Below, in pieces: positions 45,328 through 55,285 of a stretch of 62,912 nt of DNA (positions are counted from its first letter, which is position 1; every line of letters begins with the position of its first letter). The position numbers and the translations under genes were made by a program. The stretch is from Methylotenera_A sp040387515 (GTDB lineage Bacteria > Pseudomonadota > Gammaproteobacteria > Burkholderiales > Methylophilaceae): contig JAZKDP010000010.1 in the NCBI GenBank assembly GCA_040387515.1, forward strand, positions 1 to 62,912, read 5' to 3'. Below the pieces are notes generated by a model, which saw only the letters and a list, made by a program, of their open reading frames with translations, had not been told where the DNA came from and did not search any database.

Positions 45328-47565
45328 ATGCCAAAATCTGCAACCAAAAACGGCATTCATAAACACACCGTCGACACATTTCAATCTGCCGAGCCTAGTC
45401 TATTGCCGGCAGACTCTGAAACTTCACAACTCACATTACTATTAAAAGAATATTTTAGCCAAGCCGACATTGAACAGGTGTGGGCGGCTTACCGTTATGC
45501 AGAGAAAGCGCATGAAGGCCAAACGCGTAAAACAGGCGAGCCGTATATTACGCACCCTGTGGCGGTTGCGTGTATTTTAGCCAAGCTGCATTTAGATTTG
45601 CCAACCGTACTCGCCGCCTTATTGCATGATGTGGTAGAAGATACTGGTGTGTCGGTGTCAGAGATTGCGGAGCAGTTTGGTAAACAGGTTGGCATATTGG
45701 TGGATGGCTTAACCAAGCTGGATAAGATTGAGCTGCAAAGCGCTACGCAAGCGCAAGCCGAAAATTTCCGCAAAATGCTGTTGGCGATGAGCCAGGATGT
45801 GCGCGTGATTTTGGTGAAATTAGCCGATAGATTGCACAACATGCAAACGCTGGAATCGATGCGACCTGAGAAACAAAAGCGCATCGCACGTGAGACCTTA
45901 GAAATCTATGCGCCAATCGCCAATCGGCTTGGACTCAATGTTATTTATCAAGAGTTGGAAGATTTAAGTTTTCAATATTTGTACCCTATGCGCCATCGTG
46001 TGTTGTCTAAAGCCATTATGGTCGCGCGTGGCAATCGTAAAGAAGTGATTGTCAAAATTTTAGATGCGATTAAGCAGCGATTAGAAGACGTACAGATTGA
46101 GGCCGACGTTAAAGGTCGACAAAAGCATCTATATAGCGTGTATCGCAAAATGGTCAGCAAAACCAGTGCGCTAGAGCAAATCCATGACATTTATGGTTTT
46201 AGGGTTCTGGTTAAAGACATGGCTAGTTGCTATTTGGCGTTAGGCCATTTGCATGCGCTTTATAAGCCTATTCCTGGCAAGTTTAAAGACTATATTGCAA
46301 TTCCCAAGGCCAATGGCTACCAATCGTTGCATACCACTTTATTTGGCCCTTTTGGTACGCCAATTGAGGTGCAAATTCGTAGTGAGCAAATGCATAATGT
46401 GGCTGATGCTGGCGTTGCTGCACACTGGATGTACAAAACCTCGGATGCGAATTTAACTGCCTTGCAACAGCAAACGCATCAATGGCTACAACGTTTATTA
46501 GAGATTCAAACTGAAAGTGAAGACAGTTTTGAATTTCTGGAACATTTCAAAGTGGATTTATTCCCCGATGAAGTCTATGTATTTACGCCAAAAGGCAATA
46601 TCTTAGCCTTGCCGCGTGGCTCTACTGCTGTAGATTTTGCCTATGCAGTACATACCGACGTGGGCAATAGTTGTGTGGCGGTTAAAATCAACAACGAGCT
46701 CGCACCGCTGCGCGCTGAAATGCGCAATGGTGATCAAGTTGAAATTATCACAGCGGCTTTGGCCAAACCCAATCCAGCTTGGCTCAATTATGTGGTGACT
46801 GGCAAAGCGCGCTCACATATTCGACATTATTTAAAAACCGTACAAGTGTCCGAATCGGCGCATTTGGGCGAGCGTATGCTGAATCTGGCTTTGCGCGCCT
46901 TGCATGTAGATACCAGCTTGATTAGCGATAAACAATGGCAAAAAGTCATGCGTGATTATGGCGCTAAAAATAAAGCAGATATTCTGGCGGAAATTGGTTT
47001 GGGTAAGCGCATGAGCTTGATGGTTGCGCATCAACTAGTTGCGATTGGTCAGGAGTTGACTAATGACGAGAATACTAAAACCAAGAAACCGCTCGATATC
47101 ATTACCATTCGCGGCTCCGAAGGTATGGCAGTGCAATTTGCGCAGTGCTGCACGCCTATACCTGGCGATCCTATTTTAGGTTTTATTAATAAAGAAAAAG
47201 GCTTGATTATTCACACGCATGATTGTCCAACTGTGGCTAAATTCAAGCTGGATCCAGATAAATGGCTAGATGTAGAGTGGGATCCTGATAATAAAAAACT
47301 GTTTAAAGTAAACGTGCGCATAGTAGTTGCGAATGAGCGCGGAATGCTGGCCAAAATCGCTGCGGGCATTTCGGATGCAGGTTCTAATATTGATAACGTC
47401 AGTGTTGAAGAGTCTGATGGCAGTCAATATTCCAATGTAAACTTTACGGTGCAAGTGAGTAATCGCGTGCATTTGGCAGGCTTAATGCGTAATTTACGTA
47501 AAATTCCCAATGTTGTGCGCATTAATCGAGTAAAAGGCGGCAATTCAGAAAATAGAATTCAGTAA
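45328..47565 (+). CDS. spoT: Bifunctional (p)ppGpp synthase/hydrolase
   Basis: 745-residue RelA/SpoT protein controlling the alarmone of the stringent response. The hydrolase domain is intact, with H100-D101 in LLHDVVEDT. The synthetase domain has YGFRVLVKDMASCY and GKFKDYIAIPKANGYQSLHT, a TGS domain begins DEVYVFTPKGNILALPRGSTAVDFAYAVH, and a C-terminal ACT domain spans about 665-740. An intact HD motif and the rpoZ context favour SpoT over RelA. Confidence 0.95.
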   Translation: MPKSATKNGIHKHTVDTFQSAEPSLLPADSETSQLTLLLKEYFSQADIEQVWAAYRYAEKAHEGQTRKTGEPYITHPVAVACILAKLHLDLPTVLAALLHDVVEDTGVSVSEIAEQFGKQVGILVDGLTKLDKIELQSATQAQAENFRKMLLAMSQDVRVILVKLADRLHNMQTLESMRPEKQKRIARETLEIYAPIANRLGLNVIYQELEDLSFQYLYPMRHRVLSKAIMVARGNRKEVIVKILDAIKQRLEDVQIEADVKGRQKHLYSVYRKMVSKTSALEQIHDIYGFRVLVKDMASCYLALGHLHALYKPIPGKFKDYIAIPKANGYQSLHTTLFGPFGTPIEVQIRSEQMHNVADAGVAAHWMYKTSDANLTALQQQTHQWLQRLLEIQTESEDSFEFLEHFKVDLFPDEVYVFTPKGNILALPRGSTAVDFAYAVHTDVGNSCVAVKINNELAPLRAEMRNGDQVEIITAALAKPNPAWLNYVVTGKARSHIRHYLKTVQVSESAHLGERMLNLALRALHVDTSLISDKQWQKVMRDYGAKNKADILAEIGLGKRMSLMVAHQLVAIGQELTNDENTKTKKPLDIITIRGSEGMAVQFAQCCTPIPGDPILGFINKEKGLIIHTHDCPTVAKFKLDPDKWLDVEWDPDNKKLFKVNVRIVVANERGMLAKIAAGISDAGSNIDNVSVEESDGSQYSNVNFTVQVSNRVHLAGLMRNLRKIPNVVRINRVKGGNSENRIQ

Positions 47566-47582
47566 GTACTTAATTTTTTGGC

Positions 47583-49637
47583 ATGACCAAACTCACTGAA
47601 ATCAAAGCGTTCTCAAAACCGCTGATCGCCAATCTGCAAAAGCTTGGCATTTCAAACATTCAAGGATTATTGCTACATTTGCCGTTACGCTACATGGACG
47701 AAACGCGCATCACCAACATACGTGATTTGCGCCTTGGCGATACCGTACAAGTGGAAGGCGAAATTACCCACGCAGAAGTCACTTACAAGCCGCGCAAAGC
47801 CTTAATCGCCCGCATTGAAGACGCTAGTGGGCAATTAACACTACGTTTTTTGCACTTTTACCCCAGTCAAATAGCTGCGTTGAAAGAAGGCTCAAAATTA
47901 CGTGTCTATGGTGAAGTGCGGCACGGTTTTTTTGGCTATGAGATGGTGCATCCGCAATGCAAAGTTGCGGGTGAAAGCACAAAAGTGGCTGAAACGCTCA
48001 CCCCGATTTATCCGACTACAGCTGGTTTAACGCAACCCACAATCCGCAAAGCGATTGCACTGGCGATTCAGCAAAAGGCACTCGCCGAAACTTTGCCAGC
48101 AGGTGTTTATAAAAATATCGGTTTTAATAGTGGTCATTTGCCCAGTTTTGCAGCTAGTGTTCAGGCTTTGCATAATCCTGCGCCTGATGCTAATTTAACG
48201 GCACTAGAAAATCATGCAACGCCAGAATGGCGCCGTTTGGCATTTGATGAGCTATTAGCACAGCAACTTTCTATGCGTAAACACTATGCTAAAAGACGCA
48301 GCATTAATGCGCCGGCAATCGCGATATCCAAAACATTCACCCAGCAACTGCTTGAAATTTTATCTTTTAATTTAACCAATGCGCAAAAAAAAGTCGTCGC
48401 AGAAATCAGTCATGATTTGACTCAGCCGCATCCGATGCAGCGTTTACTGCAAGGAGATGTCGGCAGTGGAAAAACGATTGTGGCGTGTATGGCTGCGTTG
48501 CAAGCGATTGAGCACGACTGGCAAGTGGCGCTAATGGCGCCAACAGAGATTTTAGCCGAGCAGCATTTTAAAAAATTTGAAACTTGGTTCAAGCCGCTAA
48601 ACATTAATATTGGATGGTTAACAGGTAGCCAAAGCAAAAAAGAACGAGAAGCAGCATTGGCCGATATCGCTAGCGGCCACGCTCAACTGGCTATTGGCAC
48701 GCATGCTTTATTTCAAGATGCCGTCATATTTAAAAAATTAGGTTTAGCGATTATTGATGAGCAACACCGTTTTGGTGTGCAGCAGCGTTTGGCTTTGCGC
48801 AAAAAGGGTGAACCAGAGCCGCACCAGCTGATGATGTCTGCCACACCCATTCCGCGCACATTATCCATGAGTTATTTTGCTGACTTAGATGTGTCTGTGA
48901 TTGATGAGCTACCTCCAGGCCGCACGCCAATTGTCACCAAGTTAGTCTCAGATGAACGGCGTGATGAAATTCTGCAACGCGTGCGTGAAGCCTGTTTGGC
49001 TGGCAGCCAAGCTTATTGGGTTTGCCCCTTGATTGAAGAATCAGAAGCGCTGCAATTGCAAACCGCCAATGACACGTTTGCGCATATGCAAGCGAGCTTT
49101 CCAGAGTTGAATATTGGCTTGGTACACGGCCGCATGAAATCGGCTGAAAAACAGGCTGTGATGCAAGCGTTCAGCAAAAATGAAACGCAATTGCTAGTGG
49201 CCACCACTGTGATTGAAGTCGGCGTAGATGTGCCCAATGCCAGTTTAATGGTCATTGAACACGCGGAACGCTCTGGCTTAAGCCAGTTGCATCAATTGCG
49301 TGGCAGAGTAGGGCGCGGCGCGGCGAAAAGCACTTGTATTTTGCTCTATCAAAACAAGTTAAGTGAAACAGCACGGGCGCGGTTAAAAGTGATATTCGAA
49401 AGTAATGACGGCTTTGCAATCGCCCAAGCAGACTTACATTTACGTGGCCCCGGCGAATTTTTAGGCACTCGTCAAAGTGGTGTGCCGATGTTAAAAATCG
49501 CAGATTTAGAGCGCGATGTGGATTTATTAGAAGCAGCAAAAAAAATAGCAGATAAATTGATCAGCGATTATCCGCAAGTAGTGGAAGCGCATTTGCAGCG
49601 ATGGATGAGTCATGCAGATGAATTGGTAAAAGTTTGA
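47583..49637 (+). CDS. recG: ATP-dependent DNA helicase RecG
   Basis: Branch-migration helicase acting on stalled forks and recombination intermediates, 684 residues. An N-terminal wedge domain contains LHLPLRYMDETRI and the OB-fold HAEVTYKPRKALIARIEDASG. The helicase motifs are LLQGDVGSGKTIVA, IIDEQHRFGVQQR (DEQH box), MSATPIPRT and HQLRGRVGRG. It sits 17 bases after spoT. Confidence 0.96.
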   Translation: MTKLTEIKAFSKPLIANLQKLGISNIQGLLLHLPLRYMDETRITNIRDLRLGDTVQVEGEITHAEVTYKPRKALIARIEDASGQLTLRFLHFYPSQIAALKEGSKLRVYGEVRHGFFGYEMVHPQCKVAGESTKVAETLTPIYPTTAGLTQPTIRKAIALAIQQKALAETLPAGVYKNIGFNSGHLPSFAASVQALHNPAPDANLTALENHATPEWRRLAFDELLAQQLSMRKHYAKRRSINAPAIAISKTFTQQLLEILSFNLTNAQKKVVAEISHDLTQPHPMQRLLQGDVGSGKTIVACMAALQAIEHDWQVALMAPTEILAEQHFKKFETWFKPLNINIGWLTGSQSKKEREAALADIASGHAQLAIGTHALFQDAVIFKKLGLAIIDEQHRFGVQQRLALRKKGEPEPHQLMMSATPIPRTLSMSYFADLDVSVIDELPPGRTPIVTKLVSDERRDEILQRVREACLAGSQAYWVCPLIEESEALQLQTANDTFAHMQASFPELNIGLVHGRMKSAEKQAVMQAFSKNETQLLVATTVIEVGVDVPNASLMVIEHAERSGLSQLHQLRGRVGRGAAKSTCILLYQNKLSETARARLKVIFESNDGFAIAQADLHLRGPGEFLGTRQSGVPMLKIADLERDVDLLEAAKKIADKLISDYPQVVEAHLQRWMSHADELVKV

Positions 49638-49642
49638 GTCAA

Positions 49643-50197
49643 ATGTTAGTAAACGCAACGCTAGTAAAGCCTTCTGCAGGAAAAGATAATTGGCTAAACA
49701 GACCAATATTGTCCGGACAATTAAAACCTTGGTTAATTGACCATGGTTCACTAACTTCAAGCTTGCGGCGGCGTTACCCAGATTTTAAAGTGCGACCTGT
49801 TGCGTTGAAATTCGCCAAGACGATTATGGATGAGACTAATTTACTACATATACCTGTACACAAGACGGCTTTAATACGCGAAGTACTATTGCTTGGTGGC
49901 GGCCAACCCGTTATATTCGCGCATAGTGTGTTACCAAGATCAAGCCTGCGCGGCGCATGGAATGGACTTGGTCAGTTAGGGAATAAGCCCTTAGGTGCGG
50001 CTTTATTTGCCAACCCTAAGGTAAAGCGTGCGCCACTCAGTTATAAAAAACTATCGCCACATCAGGTTTTATACCAAAAAGCAGCGCAGCATTTAACTGA
50101 TAAACCAGCTTACTTGTGGGCGCGGCGTTCGGTTTTTAGGCTGAATTGCGCTACTATTTTGGTTACCGAAGTGTTTTTACCCAATCTTTTAAAATGA
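49643..50197 (+). CDS. ubiC: Chorismate lyase
   Basis: Converts chorismate to 4-hydroxybenzoate and pyruvate for ubiquinone. The protein of about 184 residues has WLNRPILSGQLKPWLIDHGSLTSSLRR, REVLLLGGGQPVIFAHSVLP, PLGAALFANPKVKRAPL and the C-terminal LWARRSVFRLNCATILVTEVFLPNL. A TTG nine bases upstream, overlapping the recG stop, is an alternative start. It overlaps ubiA by four bases. Confidence 0.93.
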   Translation: MLVNATLVKPSAGKDNWLNRPILSGQLKPWLIDHGSLTSSLRRRYPDFKVRPVALKFAKTIMDETNLLHIPVHKTALIREVLLLGGGQPVIFAHSVLPRSSLRGAWNGLGQLGNKPLGAALFANPKVKRAPLSYKKLSPHQVLYQKAAQHLTDKPAYLWARRSVFRLNCATILVTEVFLPNLLK

Positions 50198-51087
50198 ATT
50201 CAGCCAAAAATATAAAAACATTAACCAAAAAACTAGATGCTTATGAGCGTTTGATGCGCCTGAATAAGCCGATTGGGATTTTGTTGCTGTTATGGCCAAC
50301 GCTTTGGGCGCTGTGGGTAGCCAGTCGCGGCAAACCAGATTGGATTATGTTGCTAATTTTTGTGACAGGAACTGTGTTAATGCGTAGCGCGGGCTGTGTG
50401 TTGAACGACATTGCAGACCGCAAATATGATGGTTTGGTCGAGCGTACTAAAAACCGCCCATTAGCCACAGGTGAGGTGAGCGTAAAGGAAGCCTATTTAT
50501 TAGCGGCTGGTTTGAGCTTATTGGCGTTTTTTTTAGTATTACTGTTTAACAAAACCACGATTTTATTGTCATTCGCCGCCTTGTTTTTAGCGGCAACTTA
50601 TCCTTACACCAAACGTTTTCTTGCGATTCCACAGGCTTATTTGGGCGTGGCATTCGGCTTTGGCATCCCAATGGCATTTGCCGCAGTGAATGACTACATA
50701 CCGCCATTAGCGTGGATTTTATTGCTGGTAAATGTCTTTTGGGCGATTGCCTACGATACACAATATGCGATGGTTGATCGCGATGATGATTTGAAAATTG
50801 GTATAAAGTCTTCTGCCATATTTTTTGGTAAATATGATGTGATTGCTGTGATGGCAAACTATGCTGCCATGTTAGGTTTATTGATTTATATTGGTCAATC
50901 AATGGGCTATGGGCAATATTATTATGCTGGCCTTATCGCCGCATTTTTGCTGATGTTGTGGGAATATAAATTCATACAAAAACGCCTTAAAGCCGATTGC
51001 TTTAAAGCGTTTTTGTACAATAACTGGGTTGGGTTAGCTATTTTTACTGGTTTAGTATTTGAGTATTATTTCAAATACCCAACTTAA
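50194..51087 (+). CDS. ubiA: 4-hydroxybenzoate polyprenyltransferase
   Basis: Integral membrane enzyme attaching the polyprenyl tail to 4-hydroxybenzoate. Of 297 residues from the ATG at 50194, the first aspartate motif is in GCVLNDIADRKYDG and the second in AYDTQYAMVDRDDDLKIGI. About nine membrane helices are seen. The ATG overlaps the ubiC stop; the longer open frame inside ubiC is not used. Confidence 0.95.
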   Translation: MNSAKNIKTLTKKLDAYERLMRLNKPIGILLLLWPTLWALWVASRGKPDWIMLLIFVTGTVLMRSAGCVLNDIADRKYDGLVERTKNRPLATGEVSVKEAYLLAAGLSLLAFFLVLLFNKTTILLSFAALFLAATYPYTKRFLAIPQAYLGVAFGFGIPMAFAAVNDYIPPLAWILLLVNVFWAIAYDTQYAMVDRDDDLKIGIKSSAIFFGKYDVIAVMANYAAMLGLLIYIGQSMGYGQYYYAGLIAAFLLMLWEYKFIQKRLKADCFKAFLYNNWVGLAIFTGLVFEYYFKYPT

Positions 51088-51109
51088 TTTAATAGAAGTT
51101 TTTATTCAA

Positions 51110-53017
51110 TTATTTATATTCAATTAAGTTAAATTGAAATAATTCCTCAGGTGGTTCTGATGCGGCGACAGTATTTTTTGCCGCCTCAACCAAGGTTAAC
51201 TCTTCTAGTTTCTGTAATTTATCTGCTTTGCTAGCCGCTAGTTTTGCATCTTTTAGTTCTTTAATCGCCATTTTTTTCTCATCCAATTGAATTACATCTG
51301 CTTTACTTACATTGCTTTGGGCAATGCTGCTTAATAAAACTAGCTCTTCTAATACGCTTTTCTCAAATCCCACTCGGTTTTCAAGGCGGCTGTTGTAAAT
51401 TAAGTCATCCAAATAGACCAGTGCCGCAGGTGTGCCCCATGCTTGTTCCAAGCCTGCGGTTAAACGCGGGAAATCTTCCAAGCTTTGTTTTGGGCTGGCT
51501 TCGTCATTGCTAAATGCAGCAATGCGGATATTAAAATGCTCTTTACATTCCAATGTAGTTTGTTCGTAGGTGGCCTGTAAATTTTCTTTTGCTAATAAAT
51601 CCAACAAGAATAACCAAATGGTTACCGACTGCTTTGGAAAGTCCAGCAAGTGATTTTGCAATAATTGAATAGCTAAGCTGGTGCGGCCGTGCGATAAAAA
51701 CACATCGGCATGGTCCAAAATGTTGTGTTCAAAAATATCTTCTTCAATTTGAAAAGGCGCTGAAACTGCTTGTGTTGCCTCAAAATCACTGGCTGCTAAC
51801 ATTGCTTTTTCTGCGGCAACTGCCTCTGCAGAGGGTTTGTTTTCAAAAAGCGTATCGTTAAGGTCAAACTCTTTGTAATAGATATCACTATTTGAATTTG
51901 CGTCTAAAACACTCCATACATCTTCCGCATTATCTATTTGTTGTGCTTGACGGCGGCGGCGCCAAAAATCTACCGCAAAATAGCCACCTAAAAGCAAGCC
52001 AGCGCCTGCTAAATAGGGCCACCATGCAAAATTAAATTTGAAATCAGGGCTCAAATTAGATTTGGGCGCTTTTGTTGCTTGCGATGTTTGAGCGCTTAAT
52101 TTTTCAGCTTCCAGCGCGGTATTGCGTTGTTGGAGCGTTGTGATTTGTTGTTCTAAGTGTGCAAGACGATTGTTCAACACGACCGCCTCATCTTCTGCTG
52201 CTATGTTGCTGGCAAGCGCTAGTTCTGCAGTGTCTGTCGAAAAATGTAACTGTTTGTCTAGCCGTAAACCAATGTTATTGGCGTTATTAGATGGCTCGCC
52301 GCCAGAAATACTCAAGCGAGACTTAAGTTCTGTAGCTACATTTTTAGTGGGTGTGTTGTTGCTGGTGTTGAGGTTTGCCACGTTTTTGTTGATGTTGTTA
52401 ACTATTTTTTGCGCATCATAATTAACGGTTAATATGATATTTTCGTTATTGGTATTATCTTTTTTGTTAATAGCTAGTTTTTTTGCGCGACTTTTTTGAT
52501 TGTTGTTATTACTCGCCCTAATGGACTGTGCATTGGATTGCATTGCTGGGGCAGCAGGTTTTTCAGCGACATTGTTGGAAAATTCGACATTGTTGATGCG
52601 TTCTTCATCAATTGTTTGTTCAATCTCTGTTGTTAAAAGCGGATCTATTAGTAGCACATAATCACGACGGAAATTAGAATCGCATTCTGCAATAATCGAT
52701 AAACTGGTAATTGGCTCATTAATTACTTCCGATGTGGTAATCGTTAGTACACCTTCATCCCCTTTAATATTGCCCAGTTTAAAATCAGCATGATTAATCG
52801 CGTTAATGCTATTAGAGTCGCCGTCCAGCCTAAAACAGGCTTTATCCTTAAGCTCGCCAATGCCTTGCACATTAACCCTTGCTTGCAAAGGCTGCCCAAG
52901 GTGCGATCTCACCTCAATCTCGCCTAAGCCGATTGCAAAAGCCTGGTTTTGCAGACCGAGAGTTAGGATAGCAAGTGCAGTTATGACGGCTTGTTTCAGT
53001 ATATAATTGCTGTGCAT
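51110..53017 (-). CDS. fimV: FimV family protein
   Basis: 635-residue membrane protein of the FimV/HubP type, which organises cell poles, pili and secretion systems. After a signal peptide it has the FimV N-terminal domain (AIGLGEIEVRSHLGQPLQARV). A long Asn/Lys-rich linker, a coiled coil (about 283-318) and a membrane helix near 333-350 follow. The cytoplasmic FimV C-terminal domain is DVFLSHGRTSLAIQLLQNHLLDFPKQS through FPRLTAGLEQAWGTPAALVYLDDLI. A classic sigma-54 promoter lies 45-60 bases upstream. A shorter relative is at 31.1-32.7 kb. Confidence 0.88.
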   Translation of the reverse strand: MHSNYILKQAVITALAILTLGLQNQAFAIGLGEIEVRSHLGQPLQARVNVQGIGELKDKACFRLDGDSNSINAINHADFKLGNIKGDEGVLTITTSEVINEPITSLSIIAECDSNFRRDYVLLIDPLLTTEIEQTIDEERINNVEFSNNVAEKPAAPAMQSNAQSIRASNNNNQKSRAKKLAINKKDNTNNENIILTVNYDAQKIVNNINKNVANLNTSNNTPTKNVATELKSRLSISGGEPSNNANNIGLRLDKQLHFSTDTAELALASNIAAEDEAVVLNNRLAHLEQQITTLQQRNTALEAEKLSAQTSQATKAPKSNLSPDFKFNFAWWPYLAGAGLLLGGYFAVDFWRRRRQAQQIDNAEDVWSVLDANSNSDIYYKEFDLNDTLFENKPSAEAVAAEKAMLAASDFEATQAVSAPFQIEEDIFEHNILDHADVFLSHGRTSLAIQLLQNHLLDFPKQSVTIWLFLLDLLAKENLQATYEQTTLECKEHFNIRIAAFSNDEASPKQSLEDFPRLTAGLEQAWGTPAALVYLDDLIYNSRLENRVGFEKSVLEELVLLSSIAQSNVSKADVIQLDEKKMAIKELKDAKLAASKADKLQKLEELTLVEAAKNTVAASEPPEELFQFNLIEYK

Positions 53018-53060
53018 AATAATTATCTATTCTTCAGGGTGTGTTCGTATGTGCTTAACC

Positions 53061-53076
53061 AAGCAACTCACGTGCC
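53061..53076 (-). promoter_or_regulatory. Consensus sigma-54 promoter of fimV
   Basis: On the reverse strand TGGCACGTGAGTTGCT is a complete match to the RpoN consensus, with GG and GC ten bases apart. RNA would begin near 53050, about 33 bases before the fimV ATG. I did not find an obvious enhancer-binding site. Confidence 0.72.
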
Positions 53077-53175
53077 AATTCAAATTATAGACTCAATTAT
53101 TCTGCTGAAATAATGGGCTAAAAGTTTATAGTGAGCATTAACTGTAAAAATAGGTCAATTAATCAATTTTTGTAA

Positions 53176-53205
53176 TTGACAAGCGGATAAGCAAAAGCAT
53201 ATAAT
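53176..53205 (+). promoter_or_regulatory. Strong sigma-70 promoter of rplM-rpsI
   Basis: TTGACA (53176-53181) and TATAAT (53200-53205) are both perfect consensus boxes, 18 bases apart. RNA would start near 53212, leaving about 50 bases of leader before rplM. This suits a ribosomal protein operon. Confidence 0.85.
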
Positions 53206-53260
53206 CCGCCCTCTTGATTTTATAAGCTATAGCTTAAATACTGAACTGGGTAGTTATACG

Positions 53261-53704
53261 ATGAATATTTTTTCTGGAAAAACATTTTCTGCAAAATCGC
53301 ACGAAGTACAACACGATTGGTTTGTGATCGACGCAACCGATTTGGTGTTGGGTCGCCTGGCAAGTGCTGTAGCACACCGTTTACGCGGTAAGCATAAAAC
53401 CATCTACACGCCACACGTTGATACTGGCGATTACATTGTAGTGATTAATGCCGACAAGATTAAAGTGACAGGCGCAAAAGCGACTGACAAACAATACCAT
53501 AGTCACTCTGGTTATCCAGGCGGCATCAGCACTACTACTTTCTCTAAAATGCAAGACCGTTTTCCTGGTCGTGCATTAGAAAAAGCAGTAAAAGGTATGT
53601 TGCCAAAAGGTCCTTTAGGCTATGCAATGATTAAAAAAATGAAAGTTTATGCTGGCGATAAGCATGAACATGCTGCACAACAACCAAAAGCATTGACTAT
53701 TTAA
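53261..53704 (+). CDS. rplM: Ribosomal protein L13
   Basis: Large-subunit ribosomal protein, 147 residues. It contains WFVIDATDLVLGRLASAVAHRLRGK, DYIVVINADKIKVTG, and RALEKAVKGMLPKGPLG. The N-terminus has five more residues than the usual MKTF opening (MNIFSGKTFSAKS). It is followed by rpsI after 25 bases, the universal partner. Confidence 0.96.
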   Translation: MNIFSGKTFSAKSHEVQHDWFVIDATDLVLGRLASAVAHRLRGKHKTIYTPHVDTGDYIVVINADKIKVTGAKATDKQYHSHSGYPGGISTTTFSKMQDRFPGRALEKAVKGMLPKGPLGYAMIKKMKVYAGDKHEHAAQQPKALTI

Positions 53705-53729
53705 TAGTTAAGAGACAGGGTAAATAAAG

Positions 53730-54122
53730 ATGATTGGTAAATACAATTATGGTACAGGCCGCCGCAAAAGCTCAGTAGCGCGCGTGTTCTTAAAATCAGG
53801 CAAAGGCAATATCATTGTGAATGATAAGCCTGTTGATGAATATTTCTCACGTGTAACTTCACGTATGATTTTGCGTCAACCGCTAGAATTAACAAACAAC
53901 ACAGCTAGCTTTGATATTATGGTTAACGTAATCGGTGGCGGTGAATCTGGCCAAGCTGGTGCAGTGCGTCATGGTATTACGCGTGCTTTAATCGACTATG
54001 ATGCTGCGCTTAAAAGCGCATTGTCACACGCTGGTTTCGTAACACGTGATGCACGTGAAGTTGAGCGTAAAAAAGTCGGCTTCCGTAAAGCGCGTCGTCG
54101 TAAACAATTCTCTAAACGCTAA
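53730..54122 (+). CDS. rpsI: Ribosomal protein S9
   Basis: Small-subunit ribosomal protein, 130 residues. It opens MIGKYNYGTGRRKSSVARVFL and ends in the basic tail KKVGFRKARRRKQFSKR that reaches the tRNA in the P site. The conserved GGGESGQAGAVRHGITRAL is present. A strong terminator follows. Confidence 0.97.
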   Translation: MIGKYNYGTGRRKSSVARVFLKSGKGNIIVNDKPVDEYFSRVTSRMILRQPLELTNNTASFDIMVNVIGGGESGQAGAVRHGITRALIDYDAALKSALSHAGFVTRDAREVERKKVGFRKARRRKQFSKR

Positions 54123-54144
54123 TTTATTTAGGCGTCATGAAGTT

Positions 54145-54171
54145 AAAAAAGGTCGCGCTAGCGGCCTTTTT
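54145..54171 (+). terminator. Intrinsic terminator after rpsI
   Basis: AAAAAGGTCGC pairs with GCGGCCTTTTT around GCTA, with one G-U pair, and ends in a T-run. It lies 22 bases after the rpsI stop and ends rplM-rpsI transcription before argC. Confidence 0.85.
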
Positions 54172-54217
54172 CATTTAAGGTTAAGTTTTTTAGATTATCA
54201 TTTTGGTCGTAACACAT

Positions 54218-55273
54218 ATGGGAAATGAAAAGTTGAAAATAGGTATTGTGGGTGGCACAGGCTATACTGGCGTAGAGTTACTGCGCCTTTTAGCTATACA
54301 TCCGCACGCACAAATAACAGCAATCACTTCGCGTGGTGAAGCAGGTTTGCCAGTGGCGGATATGTTTCCTAGCTTGCGTGGCTTTGTTGATTTAGCTTTT
54401 TCTGATCCCGCAACGGCTGACTTAACCAGTTGTGATGTGGTATTTTTTGCAACACCGCATGGTGTGGCGATGAGTCAAGCGAAAGCGTTGCTAAAAGCCA
54501 ATGTGAAAATCATTGATTTAGCCGCCGATTTTAGATTGCAAGATACTGCTGTTTTCGAAAAATGGTACAAAATTCCACATAGTTGCCCAGACATTCTTGG
54601 CGAAGCAATTTATGGTATTCCAGAACTTTATCGCGAAAAAATCAAAGCCGCTAAGGTGATTGGCAACCCAGGTTGCTACCCTACAACGGTTTTGCTAGGA
54701 TTAGCGCCGTTATTAGAGCTCGGGTTCATTGATTTTTCTGCACCGATTATTGCGGATGCTAAATCTGGCGTGTCAGGCGCGGGTAGAAAAGCAGAAGTAT
54801 CAACACTATTTGCAGAATCCAGCGACAACATGAAAGCGTATGGTGTGGCAGGGCATAGGCACCATCCAGAAATTCATGCACAAATGACACAACTGACGGC
54901 AGGTGCAAAAATAGATTTCATCTTTGTGCCACACCTCATTCCAATGATACGTGGCATGCTTTCAACCATTTATGTCAAATTGTCTGATTCAGCCAAATTG
55001 ACTGACTTGCAAGCACTGTATGAAAAGCGCTATTCCAGTGAGGCATTTGTGGACGTGATGCCGGCAGGCAGCTTGCCAGAAACGCGCTCAGTGCGTGGCG
55101 CTAACCAGCTGCGCATTGCTTTGCATCAACAAGCGGATTCAGGTTATTTAACCATCGTTGTGGTGCAAGATAATCTAGTAAAGGGCGCAGCAGGGCAGGC
55201 AATACAAAACATGAATATTATGTTTGGCTTGGGTGAAAATTGCGGTTTGCAAGTCGTGCCGCTATTGCCTTAA
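54218..55273 (+). CDS. argC: N-acetyl-gamma-glutamyl-phosphate reductase
   Basis: NADPH-dependent third step of arginine synthesis. Of about 351 residues, the NADP-binding segment is KIGIVGGTGYTGVELLRLL and the catalytic cysteine is in GNPGCYPTTVLL. It also has DAKSGVSGAGRK and HRHHPEI. The ATG at 54218 is used; a TTG at 54233 would start at the usual MKIGIVGG. The gene lies between ribosomal genes and a bactofilin, away from argH. Confidence 0.94.
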   Translation: MGNEKLKIGIVGGTGYTGVELLRLLAIHPHAQITAITSRGEAGLPVADMFPSLRGFVDLAFSDPATADLTSCDVVFFATPHGVAMSQAKALLKANVKIIDLAADFRLQDTAVFEKWYKIPHSCPDILGEAIYGIPELYREKIKAAKVIGNPGCYPTTVLLGLAPLLELGFIDFSAPIIADAKSGVSGAGRKAEVSTLFAESSDNMKAYGVAGHRHHPEIHAQMTQLTAGAKIDFIFVPHLIPMIRGMLSTIYVKLSDSAKLTDLQALYEKRYSSEAFVDVMPAGSLPETRSVRGANQLRIALHQQADSGYLTIVVVQDNLVKGAAGQAIQNMNIMFGLGENCGLQVVPLLP

Positions 55274-55285
55274 ATTGAATCGGTT

